A stretch of DNA of 64,000 nt from Orbilia blumenaviensis (taxonomy: Eukaryota > Ascomycota > Orbiliomycetes > Orbiliales > Orbiliaceae): contig JAVHNS010000006.1 of the NCBI GenBank assembly GCA_036872755.1, positions 1,302,001 through 1,366,000 on the forward strand, in the 5' to 3' direction. Positions 42,773 to 55,595 of the stretch are shown in pieces. Position 1 is the first letter of the stretch. Each line of letters begins with the position of its first letter. The notes under the pieces were generated by a model, which did no database searches, was not told where the DNA came from, and was given only the letters and a program-made list of their open reading frames with translations. Position numbers and translations under genes: made by a program.

Positions 42773-43701
42773 AAGTACTTAAAAAAATTTTAATTTTTTA
42801 ATTCTTTTTTTTTTCTTTGATGGTGGGTAAGAAGTTCAAAAGGAATTGAGGGTTGGGATTGTGGGCCTTGTTTGATATCTATAGAACTCCGTATGTATAG
42901 AATTCGTGACAAACCTATTGGCCCTCAAAGCCGTTTGCCGAGGATTCAATACGTTCTGTGTAACCGTCCGTCAATGCGTCGGGTATTTTGACCAGAAACC
43001 ACATATGTTTGTACGTAGTAGGAATGCCGGAATATTATACGCCTCACCTGCATATACAGTCTGCATATACCTGCTGTCAGATTGTGACATATTACAACAA
43101 TTAATGCATCTGCGTTTACTGATCGTGAGTGTCAAACACATGAAATTTTACGCTTGGACTAGAGTCCAGTTAGGACTGAGAGAAATATCATAACTTGATT
43201 TTAATAGATCCCGCCTATATAGATTTTTAGGGTGTACGTATACGTGCTGTATTTAAACAATCTTCATTTCAGGGTTTTGGTTTTGGGTGCGCGGAACTCC
43301 CGTCAGTAGAAACAGTTATAACGCCGAAATAAAGAAAATGATAGAGAATATTTTTTTAAAAAAAATGAAATGGTTATTAGGACCAAAGAAACATGGAAAA
43401 AAATCCTAGAGAAAAAAACTCCTCAGACCCAGGTATGCCGAAAATCTAACCATTAACGCTGATTACCCTTTGCAGCGCTAATACATAAAGACCGGAGATG
43501 CATTGATATCTTTGGCGCGGAAAAATGGCCCCGTTCCGAAGTAAGTAAGGAAAGGAAAGATGAAACCGAGATTAAGGAAAGATGGAAGGTAAAGTAAAGT
43601 GCGACGACCGATAATGCCTCATAATAGCATGAACCCGTAAGACCAACCTCAAAGAAAAGAAAGACGAAGTAAAGTATAATAAAACATTATTCATGAGAAG
43701 T
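42773..43701. other. Intergenic between convergent genes
   Basis: About 0.9 kb. A T-rich run near 42790-42820 probably belongs to the 3' end of the secreted orphan. No gene is seen. Confidence 0.4.
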
Positions 43702-46442
43702 TTAGTAGTATTCATAATCCCCAACAGTAGCGACAACTCCTTGTTTATAATCTTTTCCATATTCATAAACGCTGCTGATTGGACACTGGTCGACACCCAA
43801 ATGGATTTGCTTGTCTCTTCCGCTGAACCAACCGAATGCATAACGTTTGTTGATTTCCATAAGTTTTGCCTCTCTCTTCCATGTTGGCCATTGTTCCATG
43901 GATTCAAAGTCTGTAACCATTTTACTTTGGTGGATAAATGTAAGAACGGAAGCGATAGTACCAGGTTGTCGAGGAAGGAATGGCATCCTACGTCGCTTGA
44001 CAACAAGGAAGAGTGTAGCAAGCAAGCCCGTACAGATCACAGTTGCTAGTGCAAATGAGACTCGGATGGAAGTGACAGTTTCCTCATCGTCGGCGGAACG
44101 ATTGAGGAAAGAACCCATTGTGACAGTTAATATTTCGATGAGAACAGAGTTGAAGGTTACAAGAGCGAGAAGCCAGTGATGGTTGCGGATTGCTTTGACG
44201 GTAACCCATCCAGGGATGGTACCAGTATAATCGAGAGTAAGGATATTAGGCAGCGCATTGCCGATGCTAAGTGTGCGGAAAGGTTGAATGATACGAAGTT
44301 GCTTGTCCAGGACTTCCCAAATAGACTTGATAAGAATACCCAAGAAAGTAGCAGTAAAGGGAACCTTGTCGATGAAGCGTTTACCACCGTCGGTGAAGGA
44401 CAGAACAGGCATGATAGCTAAAACGGCTACTAGGAAGGCTGCAAATGGAATCGCTGTGAGAAGAGTGAATATAGGGTGGTTTGGGGATTCCTTCTTGATC
44501 TTCTTTCGCTTCGACTCGTGAAATTCAGGACGGTCGGCCATGGCAACATCAGCACCAAGATACAAAGACATCTTGTGAAGTCGGTATCTTCGCTTCGCAA
44601 GGTGGTCGTGAATTTGTCTTTCGTCAGCTTCGTCGAGCCCCTTGAAGTCCATCAGAATGTGGGACTTGTTGGCCATAGCGGCAATACCGGCAATACCAGA
44701 GACATCCCCCACGAGACCGCTTTTCCGACGCATGAGAAGGACTTGAAGGCACACACCAGCAATACCGACGACGATGAACATAGCCTCCAGAGGTCGAGCG
44801 TATCTGGAGTCGACTCTCAGGTACTTTAGGTTCCCGTTCCCTAGGCTAGCCTGCTCTTCATCACTAAGATCCTCGGTATCGAGCAAAGCTCCGAGCAAAT
44901 TGGGAACAATAGCGTAGGAAATGAAGTAGCAAATAGCGCTACATGTTACCGCCCATTGTCGGTATTTCACACCTTGGAATGGCGTTAAAAAGCTGAGGAA
45001 TTCGAAATAGTCAACATTCAGGGAATTTTTGGCAATAGCACCGTTAGGTCTTGACATTTGGTAGTAAGGTTCGTTTCGTTTTACTTCAGTGTCCGTAACC
45101 TGCCATAAAACACCAAACACCACACCTACGATTGTTGGTGTATACTTCCAGGCTATCCATTCGTCAATCGGTACTTCCCTGGCTGTCTTGTACTGAATCA
45201 AACCCCTTGCACCGATCGAGTCAGATAGTTGGATAAGGTATTCCGTTACACCAGCCAGGCCGAAACTTAGTAGATTCAAGAATGTGAGGTACGGCCAGTC
45301 CATTTCCCACGGGCGCCAATTTGGAGGATCAAGATCGACTGGGATGGCTAGCTCCTGTCCGTAGAAAGTCCCACCACTTCTAATGGCGTATGATCTCTCA
45401 TGGTCACCTGGATATACATTAGACTATGTCTGAAGAGCATCTTAGAGGAGGGCACATACTCAAATCTATCGCACTGCCTTGATGCTTGAGGCCACGGAGT
45501 TCGATGCCTCGACTTCCATAAGAAGTGGCCGACCCCTTATCGTCGTTGTAAAGCGGGAAGCTATCATAGGAGGAAACATCAACTGTGAAAAATCATTAGC
45601 ACATATCTAAGAATCTGGTCATGATATATTAACTTACATCCTGTCCCGCTATATGCGGAATCCTCGTCCTCCTCTTCCTGGTCTTGAAGTTTGGAGTAAG
45701 CTCCATCGCCGGCACCGGGATTCGATTTTCTATTTGCTCCAGTTTTCATCCTTTGCAATGTCGAGCTCCCACGATCGAATAACCTCCTCGCCATAGTCGG
45801 CTTTCTGATAACCTCCGTATCTGCATGTCCTGTCCGCAGAAAAGATGGCTGTCCAGAAGGATGTGGAGTAATATTGCCCTGCATGGCTGCTCCAGCTCCG
45901 ATAACGCCAGCAGCAATAGCTGCTATCGAAGTTCGACCTGCCTCTGGATCCCCAGCATCGCCCGACTGCGGGTTACCCGCCGCATCAAATGATGGGGACG
46001 AAATTCTGATAGGACCAGCCTGCTGACTGGGAGATAATGTAGTAGCCGGTTGAAAGTCCGGACCAAAATGCCCCGGGAAATCGTAGTATCCCTCGTAGTG
46101 TTCTTCTTCCTGAGGAGTTCCTACACGCCCGCCTATAAATGAATCTGAAGTTCCCGTACCTGTTTCTACAGTACTGGTAGGTGAATTACTCGATTCAGAC
46201 GGCGTTTTCGAATTCCCAACCGGTCGCCTATTGATTTTCGGTAGATGAGAGTGGTCCCCACTGCTGCCTGCATGGTATTGAGGAATCGACGAGGTGGAAG
46301 TAGAAGGTGTATATGTGGGTCTGGTTGGCCGTGTCGGCGTCTCTGGCGCACCTGAAGCTTGTGTTGTTGCCGTTGGCTGACCCGAAACGTACTGTTGGGG
46401 ATTATTCCCCGTTGGATCCCATGGATCCTGACCCTGTTCCAT
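43702..46442 (-). CDS. DUF3433-type multi-pass membrane protein
   Basis: Exons 46442-45638, 45582-45460 and 45407-43702 give 877 residues. The first ~330 residues are cytosolic and disordered, Pro/Ser/Thr-rich with Gln. The remainder has several hydrophobic helices arranged in two repeats, each opening with a W/Y-P-x-LTFLN or HPIFTLLTAIPF type helix. This pairing, with the FRTLSIGNALPNILTLDYTG region between helices, is what I associate with DUF3433 proteins, the group that includes Neurospora SPRAY. Family members sit in internal or plasma membranes and affect polarity and calcium distribution. The molecular function is unknown. The exon boundaries keep the frame and have normal signals. Confidence 0.75.
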
Positions 46443-49400
46443 CTCGATCTCGTCGGCGGTCGGGTTTTAGTAGACGTAATTGAATATACAACTTCTGCGT
46501 ATGTTGGTGAAAGAGGATTGGTTTTGTCTTAGAGGTTGTATGACCAGAAAGATTGTATAGTAAGCTGGCACTTGGTGGAGTAAGAATTGCGGCACTGGAT
46601 GGAGCCCCAAGACTGGTTCCTTAGGCTACTTTCCGCTGCTTATCGTTGTGACACCTGCATCTGTAATATCCCGGTGTAAGAGAATTGGAGGAGCTGAAGG
46701 AGAAGAGAGAAGAGGAGGGGAAGGTTTCGGGACCCGCGCCTTTGCTGTCTGATTATAATATGTATTGTTCGAGGCAGACTTTTTTTTTTTTTTTCTTCCT
46801 CAGCCGTTCAGATTTGGAACTTCAAGCTGTCAGCTTTTTCGCGAAGTGACTTGCACGTAAGAGGTTAAAGGATGGACGGCGGATTAATGACCTTAAAATG
46901 TAACTGGCATGGGTTCCTATCTCTAATTCTGGGCCGGTCTTGCGTCTGCAAGGAGGGATGCCTTCGATTCCCCACTATCGTCTCGTCACCGGCTTTGCTT
47001 AGCGCTGCCGGTCGAAGGCTGCATAACTTTGGTCAACTCCACCTGGGAATGCTAATCGATAGGGATTTCTTGGACGAAAGGGTAGGGATATTGACATGTC
47101 GGGAGATTAATTATCGTGACCAATATCCCTTTCGTACCACAGTCCTTATTTTCCCGTGAGATCTTGTAGACATCGCTCGCCCTTGACAGTTGACAAGCGA
47201 AGGTGATATCGACGGAAAGGCTTTTTTCCAAGCCTGCAACAATGCATTCGCTCGGTATTTGGAAGCATGCAAGCTAACCCTTGACAGAGGAAACCTTTTT
47301 TGAGCAAGAGGCACAACCTGTACTTAGAAAGTGGGGAGCTAGAACAGGCAAAACTGAATGTGGATTGGCATCTCACGAATCAACCAAAGCAGCGGCTGCT
47401 ATTTTTGCCCGAGAAGCATGGGTCTATGGTGCGGCTGAGTAAAGCCAAGACTGATGCCGAGAAACGTGAACACAGCATTCTGATCCCTCGCCGAAAGTTA
47501 ATACTGGAGCTATCACTAAAATAGCTGACAGGGCAGACACCGTATCGAAGCGGGCAATGAGGCTCTTCGGTCGTGATATTCGTACTTTGGTCGCTGCGAG
47601 GTCGCGTCGATGCAGTCAAGCGATTTGAAATGCTTGTGCAACATAGCCTGTTCTTGACGACACTCTAGATCGTTGACCTGTGTTGCGATGCACATAATTT
47701 GTGTTGGAGAGGACGTTGGGTGCTGCCTGTCTTTCTGGTGTTCCACAGGCTTGCGTATGGGTACGCAGATAATATACCTATTTCATTACCGATTGGCCGA
47801 TTGAACAATTGGAAATGAAAATTAATAATTAATTAACCTAGTTAGCTCTATTCCTACCCACAATAGTTCCAGCTCTGCAGCTTTGTGGGTATATAGATAA
47901 ATGTATATTATAATATTACTACTTAGGCGGTTAAAGTTTGAGATTGCAAATATCTAGAATAGTAATATAAACCTTGATCACAATATTGGAAATTATATAA
48001 GTTTAACTGCCACCTAGCTATCTAGATACCCACGGGAGCTTAATGCCCCTCTACGAGATCCATTGCGCAATTGCGTTGCATATATGTATGTATGGGCATA
48101 GCATTGGCATCATGATATCACGACATCACCAGCACTTCCAAGATCTGAAACAGCCTCTATGCAATGGTTACTAGTGGTTGTCAAATGCACTGTGCCTTTA
48201 AATTGTCTGTATATATATGAAATTCGATTCCTGTGTAAGACCAAATTCGGGGCTCCCATAACTACCAGCAGCCGAACTGAAACAAAGGTTCTGTGCCGTC
48301 GGCCCACTGCACTCTAGTACTACTGGCATACCATGGTATACGTAGACAGGAAAACGAAATAAATAGCTGGAGTATTTGAAACATCACAGTGTTACAGTTA
48401 CGGTACACCCCCCGTCTTACTGTTTGATCGCGTGAGTGTTGGATGGCATGTATACCATGCCTATAAATATGCGCTGGATGTCCATATATGCAATTTCAAA
48501 AACACGGTAATATTCGGCGTGGGTCCATGGAATCAGGAAGCGAAGTCTATTTGGTTTTAGTTTTTGCAACCTTAGTGACGTAAATATATCCTACCAATGG
48601 CGGTAGTATATCTGTAGACTTAACACAATACTATGTTGCGCAAGAATATTTATGTTTTATTCAATGCTCCTACGGGCAGCCCGTTCTAAGCGAATATAAA
48701 TTAATTACATTATACTAATTACTACCTAAATGCTTCTTGGATCATCTAGTTACAGCTAAGGTTACAATCCGTTCGGGTATACGGTATAGAGAAAGTTGAT
48801 TCAGATCTAGTGCTCCAAATGTAGTCTCGTAAACCAGCCCTATCCAAATCTATATTTTGTAAATTTCAATGTAAGTGCGCAAGGAGATATAAACTTCGGC
48901 TCAAACCCTAAAATCTGAATTTAAAGTATCAAACAAAATGCGAGGTCTGGGTACGCGAGAACATCAAGCAGAATATCTGATCTAAGGACGATTACGAGCC
49001 TCCAATTCCAGAGTGGCTAACACGTATTATATAATACAAGCAGAATCTGCGAAACATCAAGGGTTTCCCTATTAAGTTAGTATATAAAGATCTTAAAAAC
49101 TCAAAGCAATGTATCGATGAAAGCCCTTGGATCCTGGCTCAGGTTTAAACTTCTGGATTAGTTAAGCTTCTTTCAGTTTCATTCACGAACTTGTTCAGCG
49201 CACCGTGTGAATCATGAATTTAAGTTATTGTTTAGTGCCTTCACGCTAGGTTAGCTCGGTGGACCCTTTGCGACCCTGTGAAACCCGTTACCAACCGGCG
49301 GACCTGGTCAAAATGTTGAGTAGGTATACAAGACATACTCATCAAGACATTATATAGGATGATAGCAACATATGAGCTCATAGGTGCTCTTACAGTATGA

Positions 49401-50051
49401 CATGTCTATAGCGTTATGAAATTCGAAAACAAGGCTACGCGGCGTAGCTATCAGTATTGACACATGGCAGATGGGCGCCCATCGCCACCATCCTCAGTCC
49501 ACGCGGGCGTGCGCATGCATGAGATGAACTGAAAACATTGGAAACGCCGAAGGATTTATTGGCGGGATCAAGCCCTTGCGATTGGCTCTTTTGCAGAAAC
49601 AATAAGAAGCCTTCTCAGCCGCTCGGCGCCAAGGGCTCGAGAACCCACACCTGATGGGGGCAAATTCAACGGACCAGGGGCCAATTTCGTGTAACTCAGC
49701 CAAACGGACGAACAAAGTCTCAGTCTGGAATAGGTTATGGGTGTTTTCGAGGTGATTTGGAGCAGCGCTGCAGCCCGAACTCCGCGGTCGTGAGTCGGGA
49801 ATCAACAGGCCCCTTTCTCCTCGATTCCGCATTCTGCGGCCTCTTAAAGCCCTCAGCGCCCGTGAATGAACTTCTGAAAGCTTTCCTGCAAAATTCTCCT
49901 AATCATTTACAGAACCAACAAATTTAAGCAACGGGTAGTGGATCCACTAAATATATCAAATTTCTGAGTTTTCTCGTCAGGAGAATAAATCGAAGCGAAC
50001 GAAGATCGCTTGTCTCACCATACAAACCAACAAGCATTATAATCCTTCGAG
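46443..50051. other. Gene-poor region of about 3.6 kb
   Basis: The first ~400 nt are promoter for the DUF3433-type gene, with a poly-T tract near 46780-46795. Short frames between 46870 and 47750 and at 49494-49832 (minus) do not look like proteins. AT-rich DNA fills 47800-49400. A small perfect palindrome, gctacgcggcgtagc, lies at about 49433-49447. I see no transposon open frame, terminal repeats or RNA gene. Confidence 0.5.
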
Positions 50052-51040
50052 ATGCGACCGTCAGCAGTCTTATCGGCACTTGCGCTTTCGAGTTCCTTGG
50101 TCGCTGCCCAAAACGGCCAGAACACGATCAACTTCTCAACCATCGAGGTCTTTAGTGATCTAAAACGATGTTTAAAAGGTGTTTTCTCGGTTGATTACGG
50201 TATCAATGGTGGCCGCCCTGTTCAAAAGGAAATTGGGTGTGAAACCAATGATTGCATCTGTCGAGCGGACACACTTCAAGATGCCATCTCCACAGCCGGA
50301 CTTCTAGCCCAATCCGCCTGTAGCAATAGTATCGATAGACTTACGGCCACTTCGATTCTTCAGCAATATTGCATTGATAAGGGAATAACAGCTGGCGTGC
50401 CCACGCCAACAGACGCAATAGGTGCGCCAGCCACTGTTTTTGCTACCACCACTGTCGCGTTGACCACTGTAACGGCGACGGTTACCGTTTCCTCTGCTTC
50501 CGAACTTCGCTCGATAATCGGAATGAGGAACAGTATACTGGGTGCCGGCACAGTCATTGCGATATCCCTTTTCCTAGCCTAAATTCCGAGGCTGACGATT
50601 TTTTGCTTTCTGCGGCGTTTGAATTTAAAGGGTCTGCGAGATTCCTACCTCCATCTGTCTCAAGTACTCCCACCCCGACCCCAGTTGTGGAAACGAAAAA
50701 TATAATCTCGACGGTTTCCGGTTCCCCCGTAACGATATTATCGACGGTAACGACGATACCTGAACAAACCTCTTCCCCTCAAGAGACAAAGAATGGATCA
50801 AGTGGTGGCTCAAATATCGGTACTATCGCCGGGGGTGTCGTTGGCGGTTTGGCAGTTCTAGGGGCAATTGCGGGATTTCTCATTTGGTTTCTGCGAAGGA
50901 AGCGCAATAATTCTTATTCGTCGGGCGAACAAGGTGCTCCTCCAAGCTATGAAAAAGATTATCAAGCCAATCAGATGGGAGGCATGGAAATGGATAGCAG
51001 GCAGGTCGGTGGCATCCAGTCGTACAGCGACAGGCCATGA
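50052..51040 (+). CDS. CFEM-like surface protein with alternative GPI or transmembrane end
   Basis: The spliced form has exons 50052-50532 and 50631-51040 (296 residues). After a signal peptide (to about residue 19), residues ~25-115 form a cysteine-rich CFEM-like domain with about six cysteines in CLKG, CETNDCIC, SAC and QQYC blocks. This is fewer than the eight of classical CFEM, so it is a reduced form. A Thr/Ser-rich segment follows. In the spliced form the C-terminus has a membrane helix (GTIAGGVVGGLAVLGAIAGF) then a basic stop and a cytosolic tail with PPSY. If the intron is retained, the frame ends at 50582 with a hydrophobic GPI-type signal (ILGAGTVIAISLFLA). CFEM proteins work in haem or iron capture and surface adhesion. 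The role here is unknown. Confidence 0.75.
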
Positions 51041-51512
51041 TGACAGATTTATGCCCAAAATCGCCATACTTTTTTCTCTCTACACATTAACTTTATAATC
51101 ACTTCATTTAGTTATGATAGCTAGGTTTCCAGCGGTTTTGTTTGCAGTATCCTAATCAAATGTAGATGTATGTACTTACTGTTTAACTGTCTCCAATTGC
51201 ACATATAGCTTCCACAATGCAAATTAATATGATTTCATGTCGGCCAAACTACATTGGCCTTCACTCATAAAACTTATTCTAACAACCTTGTGGATACACG
51301 GTGAAGTCCAGGCAACTCAAGGAATTAATTTCTAATTAGATTTACAACCAATATTATTATCATCCAAGTGTTACTCCTCGGATTCTCAGAATATGTAGAG
51401 ACCTGTGGAACATGGAAAACGTGTTGCGGGTTGGATCTTATCTTATCATCCCACCTCCAACGCTAACCGAAAGCGTACACCTCTTTTTTCGCCAGCCAAA
51501 AATTTCAACTCG
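51041..51512. other. Intergenic
   Basis: Between two plus-strand genes. In-frame codons extend upstream of the next ATG to about 51405, but without an ATG. Confidence 0.4.
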
Positions 51513-54500
51513 ATGCTCTTCGAATTCGCCTCTCTTCGTTCCCCATTCTTTCAATATAATAAAATCAACCGCCAGTATATACAAAGCTCTACAAAAGCGG
51601 CGCCGGCAGCATTGGCTAGGAACGTCGCCCCTCGGACGGCCAGTATAACAGAGGCCGCTCCTATAACTACTTCTTCGGTTTCTTCAAGTCCCCATGATAT
51701 CCGCCCCAATGGTCTCCGAATGTCCATCGAATCCCGCCGTCAAGATCCCACAGCATGCTTCCTCTTGCTGCCGTTCCTGCTCCCACCTAGAACAAGAATA
51801 TTCCTTCGCGGACTTCTTAGGAAGAACGCGGCAAAGCCACAATCGTTATCATCAAGAACGGTAGCACGCCAATTCTGTTCAATCTCAAATGGTTCGTCGT
51901 GTCTTAGAAATGAAAGATTTATCGGTTCAGGTTCCGGGCAACAGACACAACAATATAGTCGCAAGAAAAATGGGGGTTCGGGGCCGGGGCTTTCTCCTCG
52001 AATTTTTGTACGGCGATATGCAAAGAGTTGGAGATCTCTTTCGGACCCAGTTATAGACACGAAAAAGAAGGCACCTACGGATGCCTTCTCCATGCTCGAA
52101 AACTCCGTCAAATCGAAATCTCGTAAGGTCAACATCATCAAGCGAAAGAAAGAGCAAGATGTTCTGTTCCACAAAATCGCTGATGAGAACGATCAATACT
52201 ACGAAGGGAGGGAGAAAGCGGAGGCTGAAATTGAACAAATTCGGGATAATTTGGAAAGGCTCTGGAATACGAAACCAGGCCGTTATAATAGACCCGAAGA
52301 TAACGAGGACTTCTTTATGTTACTAGAAGAAAAGTATCCAGTCGGAAGTCCTTCAGTCCCGCAACAACTTTTCGACCTCCCTAGCGTAAAGGCCGCATTC
52401 TTACCGCACCCGCCACCAAGTCCTCTAAAGAAAGAAGAGAAAGATACAGGCGAAAGCACAGAGGGATCTGACGAAGCAAAAAAGTCTGACTTTCAATCTT
52501 TGCCTGGTGGTGCTCAAGACGAGTTTGAAATAGGAACCGAGGCTGTGTCTTTCCGAATGGCACCTCTCGACGAATTTGTTGTTTTTGCACCACCATTCAG
52601 CTCAGATGCTGAAAAGGAAGATTATTACGCCCTATATGTCGACAAGTTCCTTCCACCCCATCTGCAAGGCGAAAATACATATCCATCACCCCCTGTTAAA
52701 CTCGCTGCTTCTCTTCCCTCTCTTACCTCGGGACTCGTCGATTCAACCTATCCATCTGTGTTTGGATCACTGGAACCAGATACACCCGTTCCAGCCAGTC
52801 AGGAACATAAACATTTGGAACCTATAATGCAAGAGTTGGAAGCTGAATGGGAAACGCGATGGACGGGAATGTCCTTCAATAAGCTTTTGTATACTCTAGA
52901 AATCGCTCGCGAGGACGGCATCGACATACTTAACTCGCTTCTACTGAAGAGGAGGCAAAGAGAAGTTATATGGATAGCTAAAAGGATCGTCGACACAATG
53001 CCTGGGATTGGCAACTCGAATCTCAACGTCTGGCGGCTTGTCAATGCTGTTGGCGACCAAGATAATCCTAAACAGCCCGGTATTGGTAATACCCTGCAGG
53101 ATGGGATGGTGATGTACAAGAAGGAAGAACTAGCCGACATAGCTCGTCGTAGACGTGGCGTAGGTGTGCTTCTTAGCAGCCTTACGTCCATGCTAATAAG
53201 TGGTTGGAGGGCAGAAAGAACTAAGGCTGAAAGTACTGCCTTCAATACTCTTACGATGATTGATACCCCTCCTATCCTTGATTTTCTGGAAGGCGCACCC
53301 ATATCCGGGTCCCCGCTTCTTGGGTCTCCGCTTGGGGGTATTCTCAACCAATCTGTAGAAGACGATGAGATGAAAATGACATCACAAGAAATATTTTCGA
53401 CAGTAGCGCAGCTTCTTGCTTACCTTCACGTCGAGAATCATGTCCCACCTATTGTCTACTCTGAAAAACACCCCAGGCTCAATTCAAAACAGGACGAAAT
53501 CATTCGAATAATGACAGCTGAGATAGAAGCAGCGTATGGACTGGAACTTGGTCTGAATATACCGCAGCCGAATCGAGCCGAGGAGAAAGTGGATTGGAGC
53601 CTCTGGATAGAATTGGTTAACTGCATTGCTGCAGAAAGGGGCCTTGGAGTCAGTGCGACATGGCTGCTACTTCAAAGCAGGGATGAAATATCATGGGAAG
53701 GAGCTAACCTGGGTGGGCGTCCTAAAGATATCCAGCTCGATGCTGGCCTGGCCCAGGCTTCCTTGGTAATCCCTCCTGAGATTTCAGCTACAAAAAAGCT
53801 TATTCTCCCATCCTACTTAATCCCCCAAGCCACCTCTACATGTCTACACAACGCTGCTTTAGATGCCTGGCCACCCGAGACGCCCGGCCGTATGATACGG
53901 GTTCTAACGCAGGTTGCTGAAAACATTGGTCCCTTCGATACGACCTTTGCACGTTCTCTCCTTGATCACCCTGAAATCAATATATTCGCCTCTTACGCAG
54001 AAGATATCTTAAAAATCCCGATAGACGGTAAATGGGGCTTGGATATTTACTACCAAGTCCTCATGGGGGCTTGTCTCCGCAGAGACTTTTCACGTACCAT
54101 TAAAGCCTGGGGGGATATCGAAAACGCAGTTTATGGCTCATCCCCAGTTCTTGATGTCCCAATCGATTCCTATTCCGAACTTACACCCGTGGTCTTCGCG
54201 CCATCGGGAGCATATAAACACCCTTTACATGTCACTATCGCAATGATTAGCCACTGCCGGAAACGCAGGAAGTTCGCGTTGTTACGCTATATCCTCAGAA
54301 CTGCGGTCCAGGAAGAACACATCAGGAACCACGGTAGTTTGCTGAACTTGATGTTTCAGCATGCTGGTGACACGAAAGATTTTGCATTTGCAAAATACTG
54401 TCTGAGCCTCCTCGCACCGCCGCTCACTCACCGGACAATCACATCGGTCTTAAACATGCACTTGGCTCTTGGACAACAAAGAGAGGCGCAAGCTATTCTA

Positions 54501-55595
54501 GACTTTATGAAGAGGAGCGGAATCGAGCCCGATCATGTGGATCTTGGCATCGTGACGAGGAATACGTTTAAACAAAGTCACGAGGAAGGGTATGCATTAA
54601 TGGAAAGAGCAGTTGCGAGGGCGCAGGAGCATAAAAAGAAGGTGCTGGCCAACGCGACAACAGCGAAGACATTCAGGGATGGCATCGTTCTGCCTGTCCA
54701 ATACACCGTTGATGATCCTATTGGCCCTGCCGCTTGGTTCGCGACATTGGTAGCTTCCGTCAGGGGCAATAACAGGGAGAAGGCATCAGAAGCGTTGAAG
54801 GCTCTAGGTATCGATTTTGCAGACCCCAGAGCAGCCTCGAAGATGGGTGTTAAGATATTTAACACCTTACTATCTGGGGTGTGCCGTAGGGAAGGGTCGG
54901 TGCAGGGTATGAGAATGTTCAAATTGTATTGTCTGCCGAATAAAGAGTTGTTGAAAATGTTGGATGAGTCCATCAAATCCCACCGCAGCGGAGACAGAAA
55001 GTTTGACGATGAGCATGATCAATTTGGGAAGAGGATTGAGTCTGGTTTGTTAGTCGACAGAGGCCCAGAATGGGATTCCAACAACCGCAAGGTTGAAGAG
55101 AAGAAGAAACAGCTCTCAGGTGTAGTGGTGCCTGATATGATTACCCTGAGAACGATCGTTCACCAGGCATTGAGAGAGAAGAGAGATTACTTCGCCACGA
55201 AGGGAATTTTAGAGAACCTCCCGATGTCAGAGAGCGAAAGGCTGTGGATGAAAAAGGATGCATACTTTGATATGACTTGGGGCCATGTCATCAATTGGGC
55301 GAGGGGGGTCTGGAATTTAATGGATTACGGGAAACACGAGTGGGAAGACATGATGAAAGTGAAGATTTTAGGTCGGAGATCGTTTGTGCATGATGGCGGC
55401 CTACGAGAGAGAGAATTGCTGGAAACTTTGGCGAGGCAGGCGGCAGATAAGGAAAACGCCGCAACTCCTAATATTAAGGAGGCCTATGATGATAGCGAAG
55501 GAGACGATGGCGACGAAGACGATGACGGACTGCTGAAGGATTACGACCTACCACAGGAGTTGACATCGGATGACTGGGGGGGGAAGAAGAGGTAA
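51513..55595 (+). CDS. Large mitochondrial-type PPR protein
   Basis: A single open frame of 1,360 residues from the first in-frame ATG. The N-terminus (MLFEFASLRSPFFQYNKINR) is rich in Arg, Ser and hydrophobics with few acids, typical of a mitochondrial targeting sequence. Helical-repeat character appears in the second half, best seen near residues 975-1010 (LNMHLALGQQREAQAILDFM then RSGIEPDHVD). That is the two-helix pentatricopeptide motif ending in the usual GIxPD loop. The C-terminus is acidic. Fungal PPR proteins of this size bind specific mitochondrial transcripts to stabilise or translate them. The target cannot be told. The long N-terminal part lacks repeats, so the repeat number is low or highly diverged. 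A short N-terminal intron is possible but not needed. Confidence 0.75.
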   Translation: MLFEFASLRSPFFQYNKINRQYIQSSTKAAPAALARNVAPRTASITEAAPITTSSVSSSPHDIRPNGLRMSIESRRQDPTACFLLLPFLLPPRTRIFLRGLLRKNAAKPQSLSSRTVARQFCSISNGSSCLRNERFIGSGSGQQTQQYSRKKNGGSGPGLSPRIFVRRYAKSWRSLSDPVIDTKKKAPTDAFSMLENSVKSKSRKVNIIKRKKEQDVLFHKIADENDQYYEGREKAEAEIEQIRDNLERLWNTKPGRYNRPEDNEDFFMLLEEKYPVGSPSVPQQLFDLPSVKAAFLPHPPPSPLKKEEKDTGESTEGSDEAKKSDFQSLPGGAQDEFEIGTEAVSFRMAPLDEFVVFAPPFSSDAEKEDYYALYVDKFLPPHLQGENTYPSPPVKLAASLPSLTSGLVDSTYPSVFGSLEPDTPVPASQEHKHLEPIMQELEAEWETRWTGMSFNKLLYTLEIAREDGIDILNSLLLKRRQREVIWIAKRIVDTMPGIGNSNLNVWRLVNAVGDQDNPKQPGIGNTLQDGMVMYKKEELADIARRRRGVGVLLSSLTSMLISGWRAERTKAESTAFNTLTMIDTPPILDFLEGAPISGSPLLGSPLGGILNQSVEDDEMKMTSQEIFSTVAQLLAYLHVENHVPPIVYSEKHPRLNSKQDEIIRIMTAEIEAAYGLELGLNIPQPNRAEEKVDWSLWIELVNCIAAERGLGVSATWLLLQSRDEISWEGANLGGRPKDIQLDAGLAQASLVIPPEISATKKLILPSYLIPQATSTCLHNAALDAWPPETPGRMIRVLTQVAENIGPFDTTFARSLLDHPEINIFASYAEDILKIPIDGKWGLDIYYQVLMGACLRRDFSRTIKAWGDIENAVYGSSPVLDVPIDSYSELTPVVFAPSGAYKHPLHVTIAMISHCRKRRKFALLRYILRTAVQEEHIRNHGSLLNLMFQHAGDTKDFAFAKYCLSLLAPPLTHRTITSVLNMHLALGQQREAQAILDFMKRSGIEPDHVDLGIVTRNTFKQSHEEGYALMERAVARAQEHKKKVLANATTAKTFRDGIVLPVQYTVDDPIGPAAWFATLVASVRGNNREKASEALKALGIDFADPRAASKMGVKIFNTLLSGVCRREGSVQGMRMFKLYCLPNKELLKMLDESIKSHRSGDRKFDDEHDQFGKRIESGLLVDRGPEWDSNNRKVEEKKKQLSGVVVPDMITLRTIVHQALREKRDYFATKGILENLPMSESERLWMKKDAYFDMTWGHVINWARGVWNLMDYGKHEWEDMMKVKILGRRSFVHDGGLRERELLETLARQAADKENAATPNIKEAYDDSEGDDGDEDDDGLLKDYDLPQELTSDDWGGKKR

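Noticed and set aside
49494..49832. 112-residue minus-strand open frame
   Set aside because: Composition is GC-rich but lacks domain-like pattern, splice partners or any motif.
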